Of a stretch of 64,000 nucleotides of DNA, positions 54,453 to 63,944 are shown one piece after another. The translations under genes and the position numbers were made by a program. Source of the DNA: Paenibacillus piri (GTDB taxonomy: Bacteria > Bacillota > Bacilli > Paenibacillales > NBRC-103111); contig NZ_SMRT01000003.1 of the NCBI RefSeq assembly GCF_004354045.1, forward strand, positions 186,001-250,000, read 5' to 3'. The stretch's first letter is position 1; every line of letters starts with the position of its first letter. The notes under the pieces are model-generated. The model had not been told where the DNA came from. It saw nothing but the letters and a program-made list of their open reading frames with translations, and did no database searches.

Positions 54453-54483
54453 CGTCGGTCATACGTCACACGTATGACCGACG
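54453..54483. promoter_or_regulatory. perfect 14-bp inverted repeat
   Basis: Arms CGTCGGTCATACGT and ACGTATGACCGACG around the 3-base loop CAC, between the two VOC genes, with no T-run after it. It could be an operator, an mRNA processing/stabilising hairpin or an attenuator. Confidence 0.6.
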
Positions 54484-54688
54484 CAGCTTCATGCATGAAG
54501 GAGGCGCCCGCTATTGAACATCGCAAATGTTGAACATGCTGGCTCGGGCGGAAATAACGATTCGGCTGATCCGCGAACCCGTAAGAGACAGCGGCGATAT
54601 CATTATCGGAACGCATGGGCAATATACCGCAGCAGTGATTCGGTTGGCGCGGCTGCAGTTCATAAATGATCAGAAATGGAGAATGAAC

Positions 54689-55162
54689 ATGGAGCATATA
54701 TCGACGAACCAAATAGTTAAAATCGGCGTTGTCGTCGACAACATCGAACAGGCGGTCAAGCATTATGCCGAGCTTTTTCAAATCGAACCGCCGGTGATCC
54801 GGATTCCCAAATCGGATGTACCCGTACAAATACCAGAGGATGGGGCCTATACATGGTATCGCGGCGAATACCGCAATGTGCGCTGCAAGACGGCCGTCAT
54901 TCCGCTGGAGCCTATTTACATTGAACTGATCGAACCGTTTGACGAGCCCAGTCCGTGGAATGAATTCAAGGAGCGGCACGGGCAGGGCGTTCACTATGTG
55001 GCGTTTCATGTGGAAGGCTTTCAAGAACATATCGATTTACTGGAAAACAAAGGGATGGGTCTGATTCAAAAAACGGAAAAAGGGCATGAACGTTACGCCT
55101 ATTTTGATACCGCTTCCAAGCTTGGAGTAACATTGGAGTTTAAGGAGCGGGGCAATCAGTAA
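54689..55162 (+). CDS. VOC family protein, methylmalonyl-CoA epimerase-like
   Basis: A 157-residue VOC protein. Strands begin KIGVVVDNIEQAVKHYAELF; later IYIELIEPF, GVHYVAFHVEG and LGVTLEFKE give the expected acidic and His ligands, although the first His position is Val/Gly-like here. The ATG at 54689 has GGAG 8 bases upstream; the frame is open upstream to 54527, giving 54 extra residues of unknown kind, which I do not include. It follows the first VOC gene by 273 bases and precedes a sugar-binding lipoprotein by 24. Confidence 0.75.
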   Translation: MEHISTNQIVKIGVVVDNIEQAVKHYAELFQIEPPVIRIPKSDVPVQIPEDGAYTWYRGEYRNVRCKTAVIPLEPIYIELIEPFDEPSPWNEFKERHGQGVHYVAFHVEGFQEHIDLLENKGMGLIQKTEKGHERYAYFDTASKLGVTLEFKERGNQ

Positions 55163-55186
55163 ACTCAAATGAGAGGAGCAATCCGA

Positions 55187-56500
55187 ATGTCGAGAGTTAA
55201 AAAAACGGGAGCTTCGTTAACCGCTGCGGTCATGCTGGGAACGAGTCTGGTTGGCTGCGGCGGAGGCAGTACCGGCGTCTCGGGGCCGGACAAAGCCGCG
55301 GACAAAGCTGTGGATACGGCCAAGCCGTCCGCAAGCGCCGATAAACCGGTTGAATTGACGTTTTGGGATGGCGCCTGGAACGATGCCAAGACGCCGGGCA
55401 TTGTCAAAAAATTCGAGGAGAAATATCCGAACATTAAAATCAAGGTGCAGTCCAATCCGGATAACGGCATGTCCGATAAATATTTGATTGCATTGAAGCA
55501 GAAAAACGGCCCGGATCTGGTGAACATGGCTGTCGATTGGATTACGCCGTTCGCTGCGGTCGGAGGCCTTATGCCTCTGGATGATTATATAAAGAAAGAT
55601 AACGTCGATTTAAAAGACTTTTACGATGGCGCCATTTCGGTCGCCAAAGTGAACGATAAAGTGTATGCGCTGCCGTACCGTACAGAGACGCATGGACTTA
55701 TCTACAATAAAAAGCTTTTTGAAGCTGCAGGAATCGATGCGGCGAAAGGGCCGGAAAACTGGACGCAGGTGATGGAGCAGGCCCAGAAATTGACCAAGGG
55801 CGACGTATACGGAATTGCCCTTCCCGGCACCAATGTCGGCAATTTGACGACACAGCTGTTTAACATGATTATGTCCAACGGCGGGGCTATTTTGAACAGC
55901 GACAATACCAAATCGATGCTGACCGAACCGGCGGCCGTTGAGATGGTCAAGCTGTACGTGGAGCTGTATACGAAGTACAAGGTAGTTCCGAACAGCATGC
56001 TGCAAAACGACGGCGTCGCCAACCGCAATTTGTTCTCCAACGATAAGATAGGCATGTATATGACGGGAATATACGATATCGATCCGATCAAGCAGGCTAA
56101 TGCCAACGCTCAGATGGGCGTAGCCATGGTGCCGGCCAATAAAAACCGCAAGACGATACTTGGCGGATGGGCGGTAGGCGTCACTACTTCAAGCAAAAAT
56201 CCGGATGCCGCCTGGAAGTTTATCAACTTTATTACGCAGCCGGATATTTCCGCGGAATACAGCGTTACGTTCTCTTCCAGAAAATCCGCGGCCGGCAACC
56301 CGAAATATCAAGACCCGCTAGCCAAGCCGCTGCTGGAAGCTTTAGCTTACGCGCAGCCGCTGCCGCAGATTCCGCAGTGGACCCAAATTAAACAGATCGT
56401 ATTTGACAATGTACAGCTTGCGCTGAGCGGCAAGGCATCGCCGGAGGATGCGATGAAGCAGGCATCCAAAGCAATTGACGATTTGCTTGCCAAAAAATAG
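55187..56500 (+). CDS. sugar ABC transporter substrate-binding lipoprotein (MalE/UgpB type)
   Basis: A 437-residue lipoprotein with lipobox LVGC (Cys24), Gly/Ser/Ala linker, then the family 1 fold: VELTFWDGAWNDAKTPGIVKKFEEKYP, GPDLVNMAVDWI, YALPYRTETHGLIYNKKLFE, GGWAVGVTTSSKNPDAAWKFINF. GAGAGGAG lies 8 bases before ATG 55187. The CUT1 architecture differs from the LipO type seen elsewhere in the window. Confidence 0.92.
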   Translation: MSRVKKTGASLTAAVMLGTSLVGCGGGSTGVSGPDKAADKAVDTAKPSASADKPVELTFWDGAWNDAKTPGIVKKFEEKYPNIKIKVQSNPDNGMSDKYLIALKQKNGPDLVNMAVDWITPFAAVGGLMPLDDYIKKDNVDLKDFYDGAISVAKVNDKVYALPYRTETHGLIYNKKLFEAAGIDAAKGPENWTQVMEQAQKLTKGDVYGIALPGTNVGNLTTQLFNMIMSNGGAILNSDNTKSMLTEPAAVEMVKLYVELYTKYKVVPNSMLQNDGVANRNLFSNDKIGMYMTGIYDIDPIKQANANAQMGVAMVPANKNRKTILGGWAVGVTTSSKNPDAAWKFINFITQPDISAEYSVTFSSRKSAAGNPKYQDPLAKPLLEALAYAQPLPQIPQWTQIKQIVFDNVQLALSGKASPEDAMKQASKAIDDLLAKK

Positions 56501-56624
56501 CCCGAAATCATGAAGCCGGGCAAAGCGTCTCCTTTTGCCGATTTGGCGGGACGTAAGCCGACTCCGCAAAAGGAGACCCTTCGATACTGCGGCTGTACAG
56601 ACCGGCCGGGAAGGGGTGCATGCA

Positions 56625-57512
56625 ATGCGCATATACAAGACGACCCGCAGTCCGGGATTACTATACGTTTTACCGGCTGTGCTTGCTATCGCTATGGTGA
56701 TGCTGTTTCCGCTCATTTATACGATGGTGCTGGGGTTCAATAAAAACGACATTTATACCGATGAATGGAAGTTTGTCGGCTTTTCGCAATATATCGAGTT
56801 ATTTCAAAATGCCGAGTTTTTATCGTCCATCCATCATACGTTGATTTGGACGGCTTTCAGCGTAGCGTTTCAGTTTCTGGTCGGTTTTATGGCGGCGGTG
56901 ATCATAAACCAGCAGTTCATTAAATTCAAATGGTTGATACGCATTTTGCTGATGATCCCATGGGTGCTGCCGAGCGTCATCAGCGTGAATATTTGGAAAT
57001 GGCTGTATCACCCCGATTTTGGCTATATCAATTACTTGCTAAAAACGTGGGGCGCTACTGCAGCCGCAATCAATTGGGTAGCGGATGAGCGTTATGCAAT
57101 GCTGTCTGCGGTCATAGTAAATGTGTGGAAAATGTTTCCGCTCGTCATGCTGATGGTTGAGGCTTCCTTGCAGTCTGTTCCGAATGAGCTGAAGGATGCC
57201 GCAAAAGTGGACGGCGCAACGGGAATCAGGGAGTTTTTTACAGTTACCGTACCCCATGTGTCCGCAACCTGTTATACGATCGTTTTGCTGTTGATCATTT
57301 GGACGCTGAACGCATTTACGTTTATTTTTGTTTTGACCGGGGGAGGGCCTGCGAACAGCACGCAAGTACTGTCCATGTTCATTTATAAGTCCGCTTTCCA
57401 AAATTACAACTTCGGGATGGCGGGGGCGGCCAGCACCGTGTTGTTTATGATCACTGCCTTATTAAGCTGGTTGTACATGAAGTTTTTTATGAAAGGAGAA
57501 AGGGGAGGATGA
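56625..57512 (+). CDS. sugar ABC permease, MalF/UgpA type
   Basis: A 295-residue permease, six hydrophobic segments, EAA loop ELKDAAKVDGATGIREFFTVTVPHVS, and the typical FVLTGGGPANSTQVLSMFIYKSAF. AAGGGG lies 8 bases before ATG 56625. Overlaps the next permease by 4 bases (ATGA). Confidence 0.92.
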   Translation: MRIYKTTRSPGLLYVLPAVLAIAMVMLFPLIYTMVLGFNKNDIYTDEWKFVGFSQYIELFQNAEFLSSIHHTLIWTAFSVAFQFLVGFMAAVIINQQFIKFKWLIRILLMIPWVLPSVISVNIWKWLYHPDFGYINYLLKTWGATAAAINWVADERYAMLSAVIVNVWKMFPLVMLMVEASLQSVPNELKDAAKVDGATGIREFFTVTVPHVSATCYTIVLLLIIWTLNAFTFIFVLTGGGPANSTQVLSMFIYKSAFQNYNFGMAGAASTVLFMITALLSWLYMKFFMKGERGG

Positions 57513-58351
57513 GGAAACGAAAGGGAAGCTATTACACGAAAGCGGCGGTCAGCTACCTGATTTTGGTCGTATTGATTGTGTTTAGCGTGTTTCCCGCGCT
57601 GTGGATGTTCGTCACTTCGATTAAAACGTCGCAAGAAAATTTTACTATTCCGCCCAAACTGATTGCCGACCATCCGACGGCGGCCAATTATTCGAGAGTC
57701 GTGTTCGAAAGCGATATTCCGAGGGCGTTCTTCAACAGCATCGTCGTTACGGTTTGCGCAACGGCGCTTACATTAATCGTCGCCGTCCTGGCCGGCTACG
57801 GGTTCGCCCGTTATCGTTTCAAAGGCTCGCGGGTTCTGTCCTCGGGATTGCTGTACGGCCAAATGATGCCGGGCGTCGTCATTATTATTCCGCTGTATAT
57901 GGTGTTCAGCAAGCTAAAAATGGTCGATACGTATTTGGCTTTGATTATTGCCGATCTGGCGATCACTGTCCCCATGTCGGTCATCATGCTCCGTTCGTTT
58001 TTTCAAACTATTCCGAGGGAGCTTGAGGAGGCGGCCAAAATCGACGGCTGCTCGAACCTCGGTTCGCTGGCCCGCGTTATACTGCCCGTTTCGATGCCGG
58101 GAATTATTGCAGTCAGCGTATACGCGTTTTTAAACATATGGGAGGAATTTCTGTTCGCGCTGAACTTGACCAATTCCAATACCGTCCGAACGCTACCGAT
58201 TGCGATTAATAATTTCAGCGGGGAATTCGTTATCGATTGGGGCGCCATGATGGGAGCTTCCATGGTTGTGTCTGTGCCTGTGCTTGTCATTTTTTTGTTA
58301 TGCAACAAGTTTTTCATCAAAGGCTTATCCGACGGATCGGTGAAAGGATAG
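57509..58351 (+). CDS. sugar ABC permease, MalG/UgpE type
   Basis: A 280-residue permease: FSVFPALWMFVTSIKT, GQMMPGVVIIIPLYMVFSKLKMVDTY, EAA loop LEEAAKIDGCSNLGSLARVILPVSMP and C-terminal KGLSDGSVKG. Its ATG overlaps the stop of the upstream permease (ATGA), implying translational coupling. No ATPase gene follows. Confidence 0.92.
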   Translation: MRKRKGSYYTKAAVSYLILVVLIVFSVFPALWMFVTSIKTSQENFTIPPKLIADHPTAANYSRVVFESDIPRAFFNSIVVTVCATALTLIVAVLAGYGFARYRFKGSRVLSSGLLYGQMMPGVVIIIPLYMVFSKLKMVDTYLALIIADLAITVPMSVIMLRSFFQTIPRELEEAAKIDGCSNLGSLARVILPVSMPGIIAVSVYAFLNIWEEFLFALNLTNSNTVRTLPIAINNFSGEFVIDWGAMMGASMVVSVPVLVIFLLCNKFFIKGLSDGSVKG

Positions 58352-58423
58352 GCGCAAGCACAACAATAAATATGGAGCTGTTGAACATGTACGATGAAAA
58401 CATAAGGCAGGAGCTGATGCGGC

Positions 58424-59134
58424 ATGGCTGATCCGAAGAAGATGTTTATTACCGGTGCCAATCGGGGGCTAGGCTATTGTATGACGGTAGAAGCGCTTGA
58501 ACGCGGCCATATCGTGTATGCGGGGGTGCGTTCCTTGAATTCCAGTCCGCTATTGGAGCCGTTGGAGCAGCTATACGCAACCCGGCTGCGGCGCATTGCT
58601 GCAGATATGGCCAATGAAGCCTCCATGGACAACGCATGCGCGGAAATCGGCAGGCTAACCGATTCGCTGGATGTCATAATCAACAATGCCGGGGTGCTGC
58701 TGGAGCGGGAAAAGACGATCGAAGAGCTTGATTTCGACCAGCTTCGCGCTAGCTTTCATGTGAATACATTCGGGCCAATGCACATTATAAAGCAGCTTCT
58801 GCCGCTTCTCTATGCAGGCCGGAACCAAACGATCATTAATATTTCCTCGGAAGCGGGCACGATCCTGAACGCGTTCAGCACCAATTATGCATACAGCATG
58901 TCAAAAACGGCGCTCAATATGTTCTCCGAGCGGCTGCGTCATTATTTGAAAGACAGAGACATCGAGGTATACGCCGTCCACCCGGGCTGGATGAAAACCG
59001 ACATGGGCGGCGATGAAGCGCCGACTGAACCGGGTGAAACGGCAAGAGGGATTATGAATATTATCGAAAAGAAAGTGACGATCACCAGCAAAATTGCATT
59101 TATCAATCATTTGGGCAAACCGATGCCTCTGTAA
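58424..59134 (+). CDS. short-chain dehydrogenase/reductase
   Basis: A 236-residue classical-type SDR: cofactor motif TGANRGLG (10-17), NNAGVL, catalytic Ser in NISSEAG, and YSMSK (Tyr-x-x-x-Lys). HPGWMKTDMGG follows, as in carbonyl-reductase-like SDRs. It would reduce or oxidise a hydroxyl/keto group with NAD(P). GGAG lies about 10 bases before the ATG, 72 bases after the permease gene, so probably the same operon as the importer and VOC genes. Confidence 0.85.
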   Translation: MADPKKMFITGANRGLGYCMTVEALERGHIVYAGVRSLNSSPLLEPLEQLYATRLRRIAADMANEASMDNACAEIGRLTDSLDVIINNAGVLLEREKTIEELDFDQLRASFHVNTFGPMHIIKQLLPLLYAGRNQTIINISSEAGTILNAFSTNYAYSMSKTALNMFSERLRHYLKDRDIEVYAVHPGWMKTDMGGDEAPTEPGETARGIMNIIEKKVTITSKIAFINHLGKPMPL

Positions 59135-59168
59135 CCTCGCGATTTTCATATAGTTGAGGAGGTTGATT

Positions 59169-60182
59169 ATGTTTCAGGTACTGGTAGCGGAAGATGAGCA
59201 GTGGATTCGCGATGCCGTAGCAGAAATGGTTGACAGGCTGGCGCCTCACTTTACTGTCGTAGGCGAGGCAAGCAATGGGGAAGAAGCATGGGATTTCATT
59301 CAGGAGCATTGGCCCAGTATTGTGATAACAGATATTATGATGCCGCATAAAAACGGGATTTGGCTGAGCGAGCAAATCTATCAGGCTAATCTCCCTCTGG
59401 TTACGATTATTGTAAGCGGCTATGATAATTTTCAATATGCCAGGCAGTTGATGCGCTTCGGCATCTCGGAATATTTGCTGAAGCCGGTCGACGAAGAAGA
59501 ACTGCAGGCCGCTTTAAAGAGGTCGGTCAAGAAACTGGAAGGCATGACGGAAATTCATGAAGGCGTGCTGCAAATCCAAAGCTTTGTGGAGCATTTGTCC
59601 GAGAAAAATCAGTCGACTGTCCTTCATGAGCTCAAAGCTCTCCTGACATCCATCCTGAATATGAGAGTAACCTCGCCGGGCATGCGCAAAAGCCTGCTTG
59701 CGATTTTGTCCGCAAAGCTGAACGGCTTAATCCAGGCGTATGACGAACGATATGCCTTTCTACCGCTCACGGCCGACGACGAGGCCGGCATCCGCAAGCA
59801 TTTTGCCGTGCTGATGGACGATTGGCTGCTTGTTTATCCTCAATATACAAATCACCACGTCAATTCCTCCATCAAGAGAGTCCAGGAGCATATCGATATT
59901 CATTACCTTGAAAATTTCTCGCTGGCCCGAATGGCCGATATTGCCCGCATGAGCATTTCCCATTTCAGCATGCTGTTCAAAAAAACGACCGGGCACACGT
60001 GCCTGAATTATTTGAATATGGTTCGGATCGCGAAGGCCAAAGAGCTTTTGCAAGATCCCGATTTGAAAATTTATGAGATTGCCGATAAAGTAGGCTACTC
60101 TTCGATGCCGTATTTTAACCGCATCTTCAAGCAGATTGTGACCATAACCCCCGCGGAGTACAGAAAGAGAATCGGGCTATGA
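59169..60182 (+). CDS. YesN-type response regulator
   Basis: A 337-residue two-component regulator: receiver domain with acidic pocket Glu8-Asp9, phosphorylated Asp55 in ITDIMMPHKNG and Lys in YLLKPVDEEEL; linker; AraC helix-turn-helix (FSLARMADIARMSISHFSMLFKKTTG; IYEIADKVGYSSMPYFNRIFKQIVTITPAEYR). GAGGAGG precedes ATG 59169; a TTG five codons earlier overlaps that site. Its stop overlaps the kinase start (ATGA), so both are translated together. Likely target: the binding-protein operon at 62382. Confidence 0.93.
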   Translation: MFQVLVAEDEQWIRDAVAEMVDRLAPHFTVVGEASNGEEAWDFIQEHWPSIVITDIMMPHKNGIWLSEQIYQANLPLVTIIVSGYDNFQYARQLMRFGISEYLLKPVDEEELQAALKRSVKKLEGMTEIHEGVLQIQSFVEHLSEKNQSTVLHELKALLTSILNMRVTSPGMRKSLLAILSAKLNGLIQAYDERYAFLPLTADDEAGIRKHFAVLMDDWLLVYPQYTNHHVNSSIKRVQEHIDIHYLENFSLARMADIARMSISHFSMLFKKTTGHTCLNYLNMVRIAKAKELLQDPDLKIYEIADKVGYSSMPYFNRIFKQIVTITPAEYRKRIGL

Positions 60183-61978
60183 GCAATAACACCTTCCTGC
60201 GGAAGCTGTCGATCAGAACGAAGATGGTGCTCGCCTTTCTTAGTGTGAGCGTGCTTTCAGTGCTGCTGCTGGGGCTCTTCTCCAATTACTACTACAGCAG
60301 GGCGGCGGAGAAGGAGTTTTTCACGATTTCCAATGAAGCGACGGCGCGATTGAATTATCATCTGGATTACTATTATCAGCAGCTCCGGGAATCAACCCAC
60401 TCTTTGATCCAGAATGATATTGTCCAGGATTGGCTTACGAGTCAAACCTATACGAATGCGGACGTTCAAAACGTCGAGAAGGAAATGAGGAGATACCTTG
60501 CGCTGAATTATTCGGAAATCCAGGGCATGTTTCTCATCTCCAAATCGAATCATATCGTTTCGATGGCGCAATATTTCGGCAAGCTGGACCGGTTTGCAGA
60601 CGAGCCGTGGTTTGGCGCTCCCGTATCTCCCCGTGTCCTGATTCTTCCTACGCATACGGCCAAATATGAAGGAGCCTACGGGCGGCCTGTCATGTCGCTG
60701 CTGCTGCCCATTTATAATAAGGAGACGATCGAGCTGATCGGAACTCTTGCCGTAGACATCTCCTTGCAGGAAATCGACAGATCGTTCAAGGTATCCAAAT
60801 TGGGGGACTCGGGGTTCTTTTTCATGGTTGCAGACAACGGCTCCATCGTCTACCACCCGAAAGAAGAATGGAACGGGCAGCCGATGTCTCAGACGGAGCT
60901 GGGTTCGCTTAAAATTCCGGACAATACGGAAGCTTCCATCCAACAGTTTCGCGGCAACGATTATTTGATTGGCAGCTCGCGTTCGCCTGTCACCGGATGG
61001 CGCATCGTGTCCTTGGTCCCCTTTTCCGAGGTGGCGGTAGGGTTAAGCTCCGCACGGTTTTCCATGCTGTGGGTGCTGGGCATCATTACTTTGCTTGTCA
61101 TGTTGGTCGTCCCGCTGCTGTCCAGTCGTTTCGTCAATCCGATTTTGACCTTGCGAGGGTTGATGAGACAAGTTTCCAAGGGCGATCTGAGCGTACAGAC
61201 CGAATCGGTGCCGGGACAGGATGAGCTGCAGCAGCTGTTCCACAGCTTTAATGTAATGGTCAAGCGTCTGGATGAACTGATCGTGACGAATTCGCGACTG
61301 CAGATGAAGGAAATGCAGGCGCTGCTCAAGCAAAAGGAGACATTGATCAAGGCGCTGCAAAATCAGATCAATCCCCATCTGCTGTACAATACGCTCGGTA
61401 TTATATCGAGTATGGCTTATCTTGAAAACGTGCCGGTTATCGAAAGAATGGCAAGAAACTTGTCGGATGTATACCGGTATACGGCCAAATTTACCGAGAT
61501 GGAAGTGAAGCTGGAGGATGAGCTGAGACAGCTGCGCAAATATTTGGACATCATCCATGTTCGTTTTCCGAAGCATTTTCAGAGCCGGTTTTCCATTAAT
61601 GAAAAATTTATAAGCTGCCGTGTCGTCAAGTTTATTCTCCAGCCGATCGTGGAAAATGCGGTGAAATATGCAATCGAGCCGAGAGGCGGAGAAGGAGTGG
61701 TCATCATTAGCGCTTACGACGAAGGCTCCGATCTGGTCATCGAGGTAGCGGATAACGGTCCCGGTATCGAGGAGCAGGAGCTGTTGAGAATTACCGGACA
61801 AATTGAGGAGATTTCGGCTGCCCTGGAGCAGAACGAGGCTCAGCAGGATTCGCTCGGCATTGCGAACGTTCATGCGAGGCTCGTATTGCAATATGGCAAT
61901 GCGTACGGAGTCAAGCTGACTTCGTTTCCGGGTTGGGGCGCCGTCGTATCCATTCGGATACCGATTCATCTGGAATGA
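60179..61978 (+). CDS. YesM-type sensor histidine kinase
   Basis: A 599-residue kinase: transmembrane helix about 15-38, extracellular Cache sensor, second helix (LWVLGIITLLVMLVVPLLSS), HAMP region, His_kinase motif QINPHLLYNTLGIISSMA with the phosphorylated His, and an ATPase domain (NAVKYAIEPRGGEGV, ADNGPGIEE, LGIANVHARLVLQYG). Presumed to sense an extracellular sugar or its bound binding protein. It phosphorylates the response regulator encoded upstream. Confidence 0.93.
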   Translation: MSNNTFLRKLSIRTKMVLAFLSVSVLSVLLLGLFSNYYYSRAAEKEFFTISNEATARLNYHLDYYYQQLRESTHSLIQNDIVQDWLTSQTYTNADVQNVEKEMRRYLALNYSEIQGMFLISKSNHIVSMAQYFGKLDRFADEPWFGAPVSPRVLILPTHTAKYEGAYGRPVMSLLLPIYNKETIELIGTLAVDISLQEIDRSFKVSKLGDSGFFFMVADNGSIVYHPKEEWNGQPMSQTELGSLKIPDNTEASIQQFRGNDYLIGSSRSPVTGWRIVSLVPFSEVAVGLSSARFSMLWVLGIITLLVMLVVPLLSSRFVNPILTLRGLMRQVSKGDLSVQTESVPGQDELQQLFHSFNVMVKRLDELIVTNSRLQMKEMQALLKQKETLIKALQNQINPHLLYNTLGIISSMAYLENVPVIERMARNLSDVYRYTAKFTEMEVKLEDELRQLRKYLDIIHVRFPKHFQSRFSINEKFISCRVVKFILQPIVENAVKYAIEPRGGEGVVIISAYDEGSDLVIEVADNGPGIEEQELLRITGQIEEISAALEQNEAQQDSLGIANVHARLVLQYGNAYGVKLTSFPGWGAVVSIRIPIHLE

Positions 61979-62381
61979 GCGTTCCCCTGGGAGTCTTACC
62001 GATCATAAGATTGGAACTGAAATCGTAATAAATGCAGGCAGCGAACAACCGCCATAGTACCGGTGAAGCCGTGTCCGCTGCCCGGGCGTACCGTTGATTC
62101 GATTACGACTTTATCGGGTTAAGACCCCCACCTCTAAGGTGGGCCTTGAATCAGGTGGGATAGAGTCCCCATCTGATTCCCCGATGTCCAGCAAAGCTGA
62201 ACGAGTTCGCTCGGCCGCCGTCATCTTCCGATTTCATGTCAATCAGCCTTGAGTACAGCCCGAAAACGACTCTGAAAAATGATAATATTTGATGGAAAGT
62301 CATAATATATGGTAATGTATTCGGTTTCAAAATGGCTTAATGTTAGACAGGTAAGATTCATTAGCCAAGGAGGAACGTCGA
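61979..62381. promoter_or_regulatory. leader of the binding-protein gene
   Basis: A 403-base spacer holding repeat copy B (62100-62208) and AT-rich sequence around 62280-62340, where the promoter of the gene at 62382 should lie; a CATAAT near 62300 is the only -10-like box I see. Confidence 0.4.
62100..62208 (-). repeat. 109-bp structured repeat, copy B (inverted relative to copy A)
   Basis: Reverse complement of 9296-9404 with about six differences. Two of these (CC to AT) change the inner stem of the second hairpin; the outer GAATCAG/CTGATTC stem and the CCCACC/GGTGGG and GTTCAGC-type stems are largely kept. Confidence 0.85.
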
Positions 62382-63944
62382 ATGAGCAAATGGATGAAAG
62401 TGTCAACCGCTTTAACAATGACAGCCGGCTTGATCGCAGGCTGCTCCGGGGGCCAAGGCGACAAAGCCGCCACGGCGCCGCCCCCCGCCGGTGAAACGAA
62501 GGGCGCTACAGCGCCTGCTGCGGGTGAAGCCAAGGGGATAGATTTAAGCGAGAAGATCAGCATTAATATGATGTCGATCGCCTATGAGGGCGGTGCTTGG
62601 TCGGACAAGCATCCGGTTATCGACGAATTAAACAAAAAGCTCAATATCGACTTGAAAATTCAATGGGTACCGTCCGATAACTATTCGGAAAAATTGGGCG
62701 TGATGGCGGCTTCCAACTCGTTTCCGGACGTATTCAGAATTAATAGCGCCGAATTTCTGAAATGGCGGGATAAGGGGGTTTTTCTCGATATAGCGCCTAT
62801 GCTCGGCAAATATCCCAATCTCGTGAAAACGATGGACGCGGAAACGCTGGCTATCGGCAATCCCAAGGGCAAAACGTACGCTCTGCCCAACTGGACTCCG
62901 GAATTCCGGGAAACGCTGCTCGTCCGCAAAGATTGGCTGGAGAAGCTGAACTTGAAGCCGCCAACGACGGTCGACGAATTATACGAAGTGGCCAAAGCTT
63001 TTACGAAAAACGATCCGGACGGCAACGGCAAGGATGATACGATCGGGTATTCCTTCGCGATCTCGAATAACAGAAGCTTCACCCGCGGAGCGGACCCGCT
63101 TCGTTTCGCTTTCGGATTGGCCAACGGTTGGAAGGAAGCGGATGGGAGGATCATCCCTTGGCAGTCTCAAACCAAAGAGCTGAAAGATTTCCTGGGCTTT
63201 ACGCGAAAAATGTATGCCGAAGGGCTGCTGGATAAAGATTTTGCCATCAATAAGGGGCAGGATCCCGATTTTAAATTCGAAGCCAATAAAGTCGGCTTTA
63301 CGGACGTTCCCGGAACGAATATTTACGATACGGGTTTACCGAACCTCCGGAAGGTCGTTCCGACCGCCGATGTGCTTCAATTGGCGCCGCCGAAGGGGCC
63401 CGCAGGCCTTCAAGGCAATACGACCTACGCGACCACCAATAAAGTAGTCATCAACGCCAAGCTCGACAAGAAGAAGCAGGAGCGCATTATGGCGCTGATG
63501 GATTATATGGTAACGGACGAAGGTCACAACCTTATTACATACGGAGTCGAAGGCATTCACTTCAAAAAAACCGGCGACAAGTATGAGGTGCTGCCCGCCT
63601 TCGAAACCGACCGTCCGATGCTGATCAACTTTTGGTTTTTCCACCGTTTTGACGCGCTGAATACGATCAGGCCGTGGGAAGACCAGGACAAGGCTAAAAA
63701 GGTGCAGGCTTTATTCGAAGAAAATAAAAAATATTTGGTCAAGGACAAAGGGGCAGGGCTGTTCTCGGAAACGTCTACGAAGTCCGGAGCAACTCTGGAT
63801 CAAAAGCTGATGGGCGAGATGGTCGCGATCATTATGGGACAAAAGCCGCTTGAAGCGATTGATGCGGCAGTTGAAGCATGGAAGAAAGATGGCGGAGACA
63901 AAATTATTGAAGAAATGAACGAGCAATATAAGCTGTCAAAATAA
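62382..63944 (+). CDS. LipO-type sugar-binding lipoprotein
   Basis: A 520-residue lipoprotein with lipobox LIAGC (Cys21), Ala/Pro linker, and the large family 1 fold (DNYSEKLGVMAASNSFPDVFRINSAEF, YGVEGIHFKKTGDKYEV, GEMVAIIMGQKPLEAID). CAAGGAGGAACGTCG precedes the ATG. It follows the YesN/YesM pair by 403 bases. Its permease genes presumably lie beyond the right edge. Confidence 0.9.
   Translation: MSKWMKVSTALTMTAGLIAGCSGGQGDKAATAPPPAGETKGATAPAAGEAKGIDLSEKISINMMSIAYEGGAWSDKHPVIDELNKKLNIDLKIQWVPSDNYSEKLGVMAASNSFPDVFRINSAEFLKWRDKGVFLDIAPMLGKYPNLVKTMDAETLAIGNPKGKTYALPNWTPEFRETLLVRKDWLEKLNLKPPTTVDELYEVAKAFTKNDPDGNGKDDTIGYSFAISNNRSFTRGADPLRFAFGLANGWKEADGRIIPWQSQTKELKDFLGFTRKMYAEGLLDKDFAINKGQDPDFKFEANKVGFTDVPGTNIYDTGLPNLRKVVPTADVLQLAPPKGPAGLQGNTTYATTNKVVINAKLDKKKQERIMALMDYMVTDEGHNLITYGVEGIHFKKTGDKYEVLPAFETDRPMLINFWFFHRFDALNTIRPWEDQDKAKKVQALFEENKKYLVKDKGAGLFSETSTKSGATLDQKLMGEMVAIIMGQKPLEAIDAAVEAWKKDGGDKIIEEMNEQYKLSK

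Noticed and set aside
54527..54688. Upstream extension of the second VOC protein
   Set aside because: The frame is open, but the extra residues do not fit the VOC fold and GGAG spacing favours the ATG at 54689.
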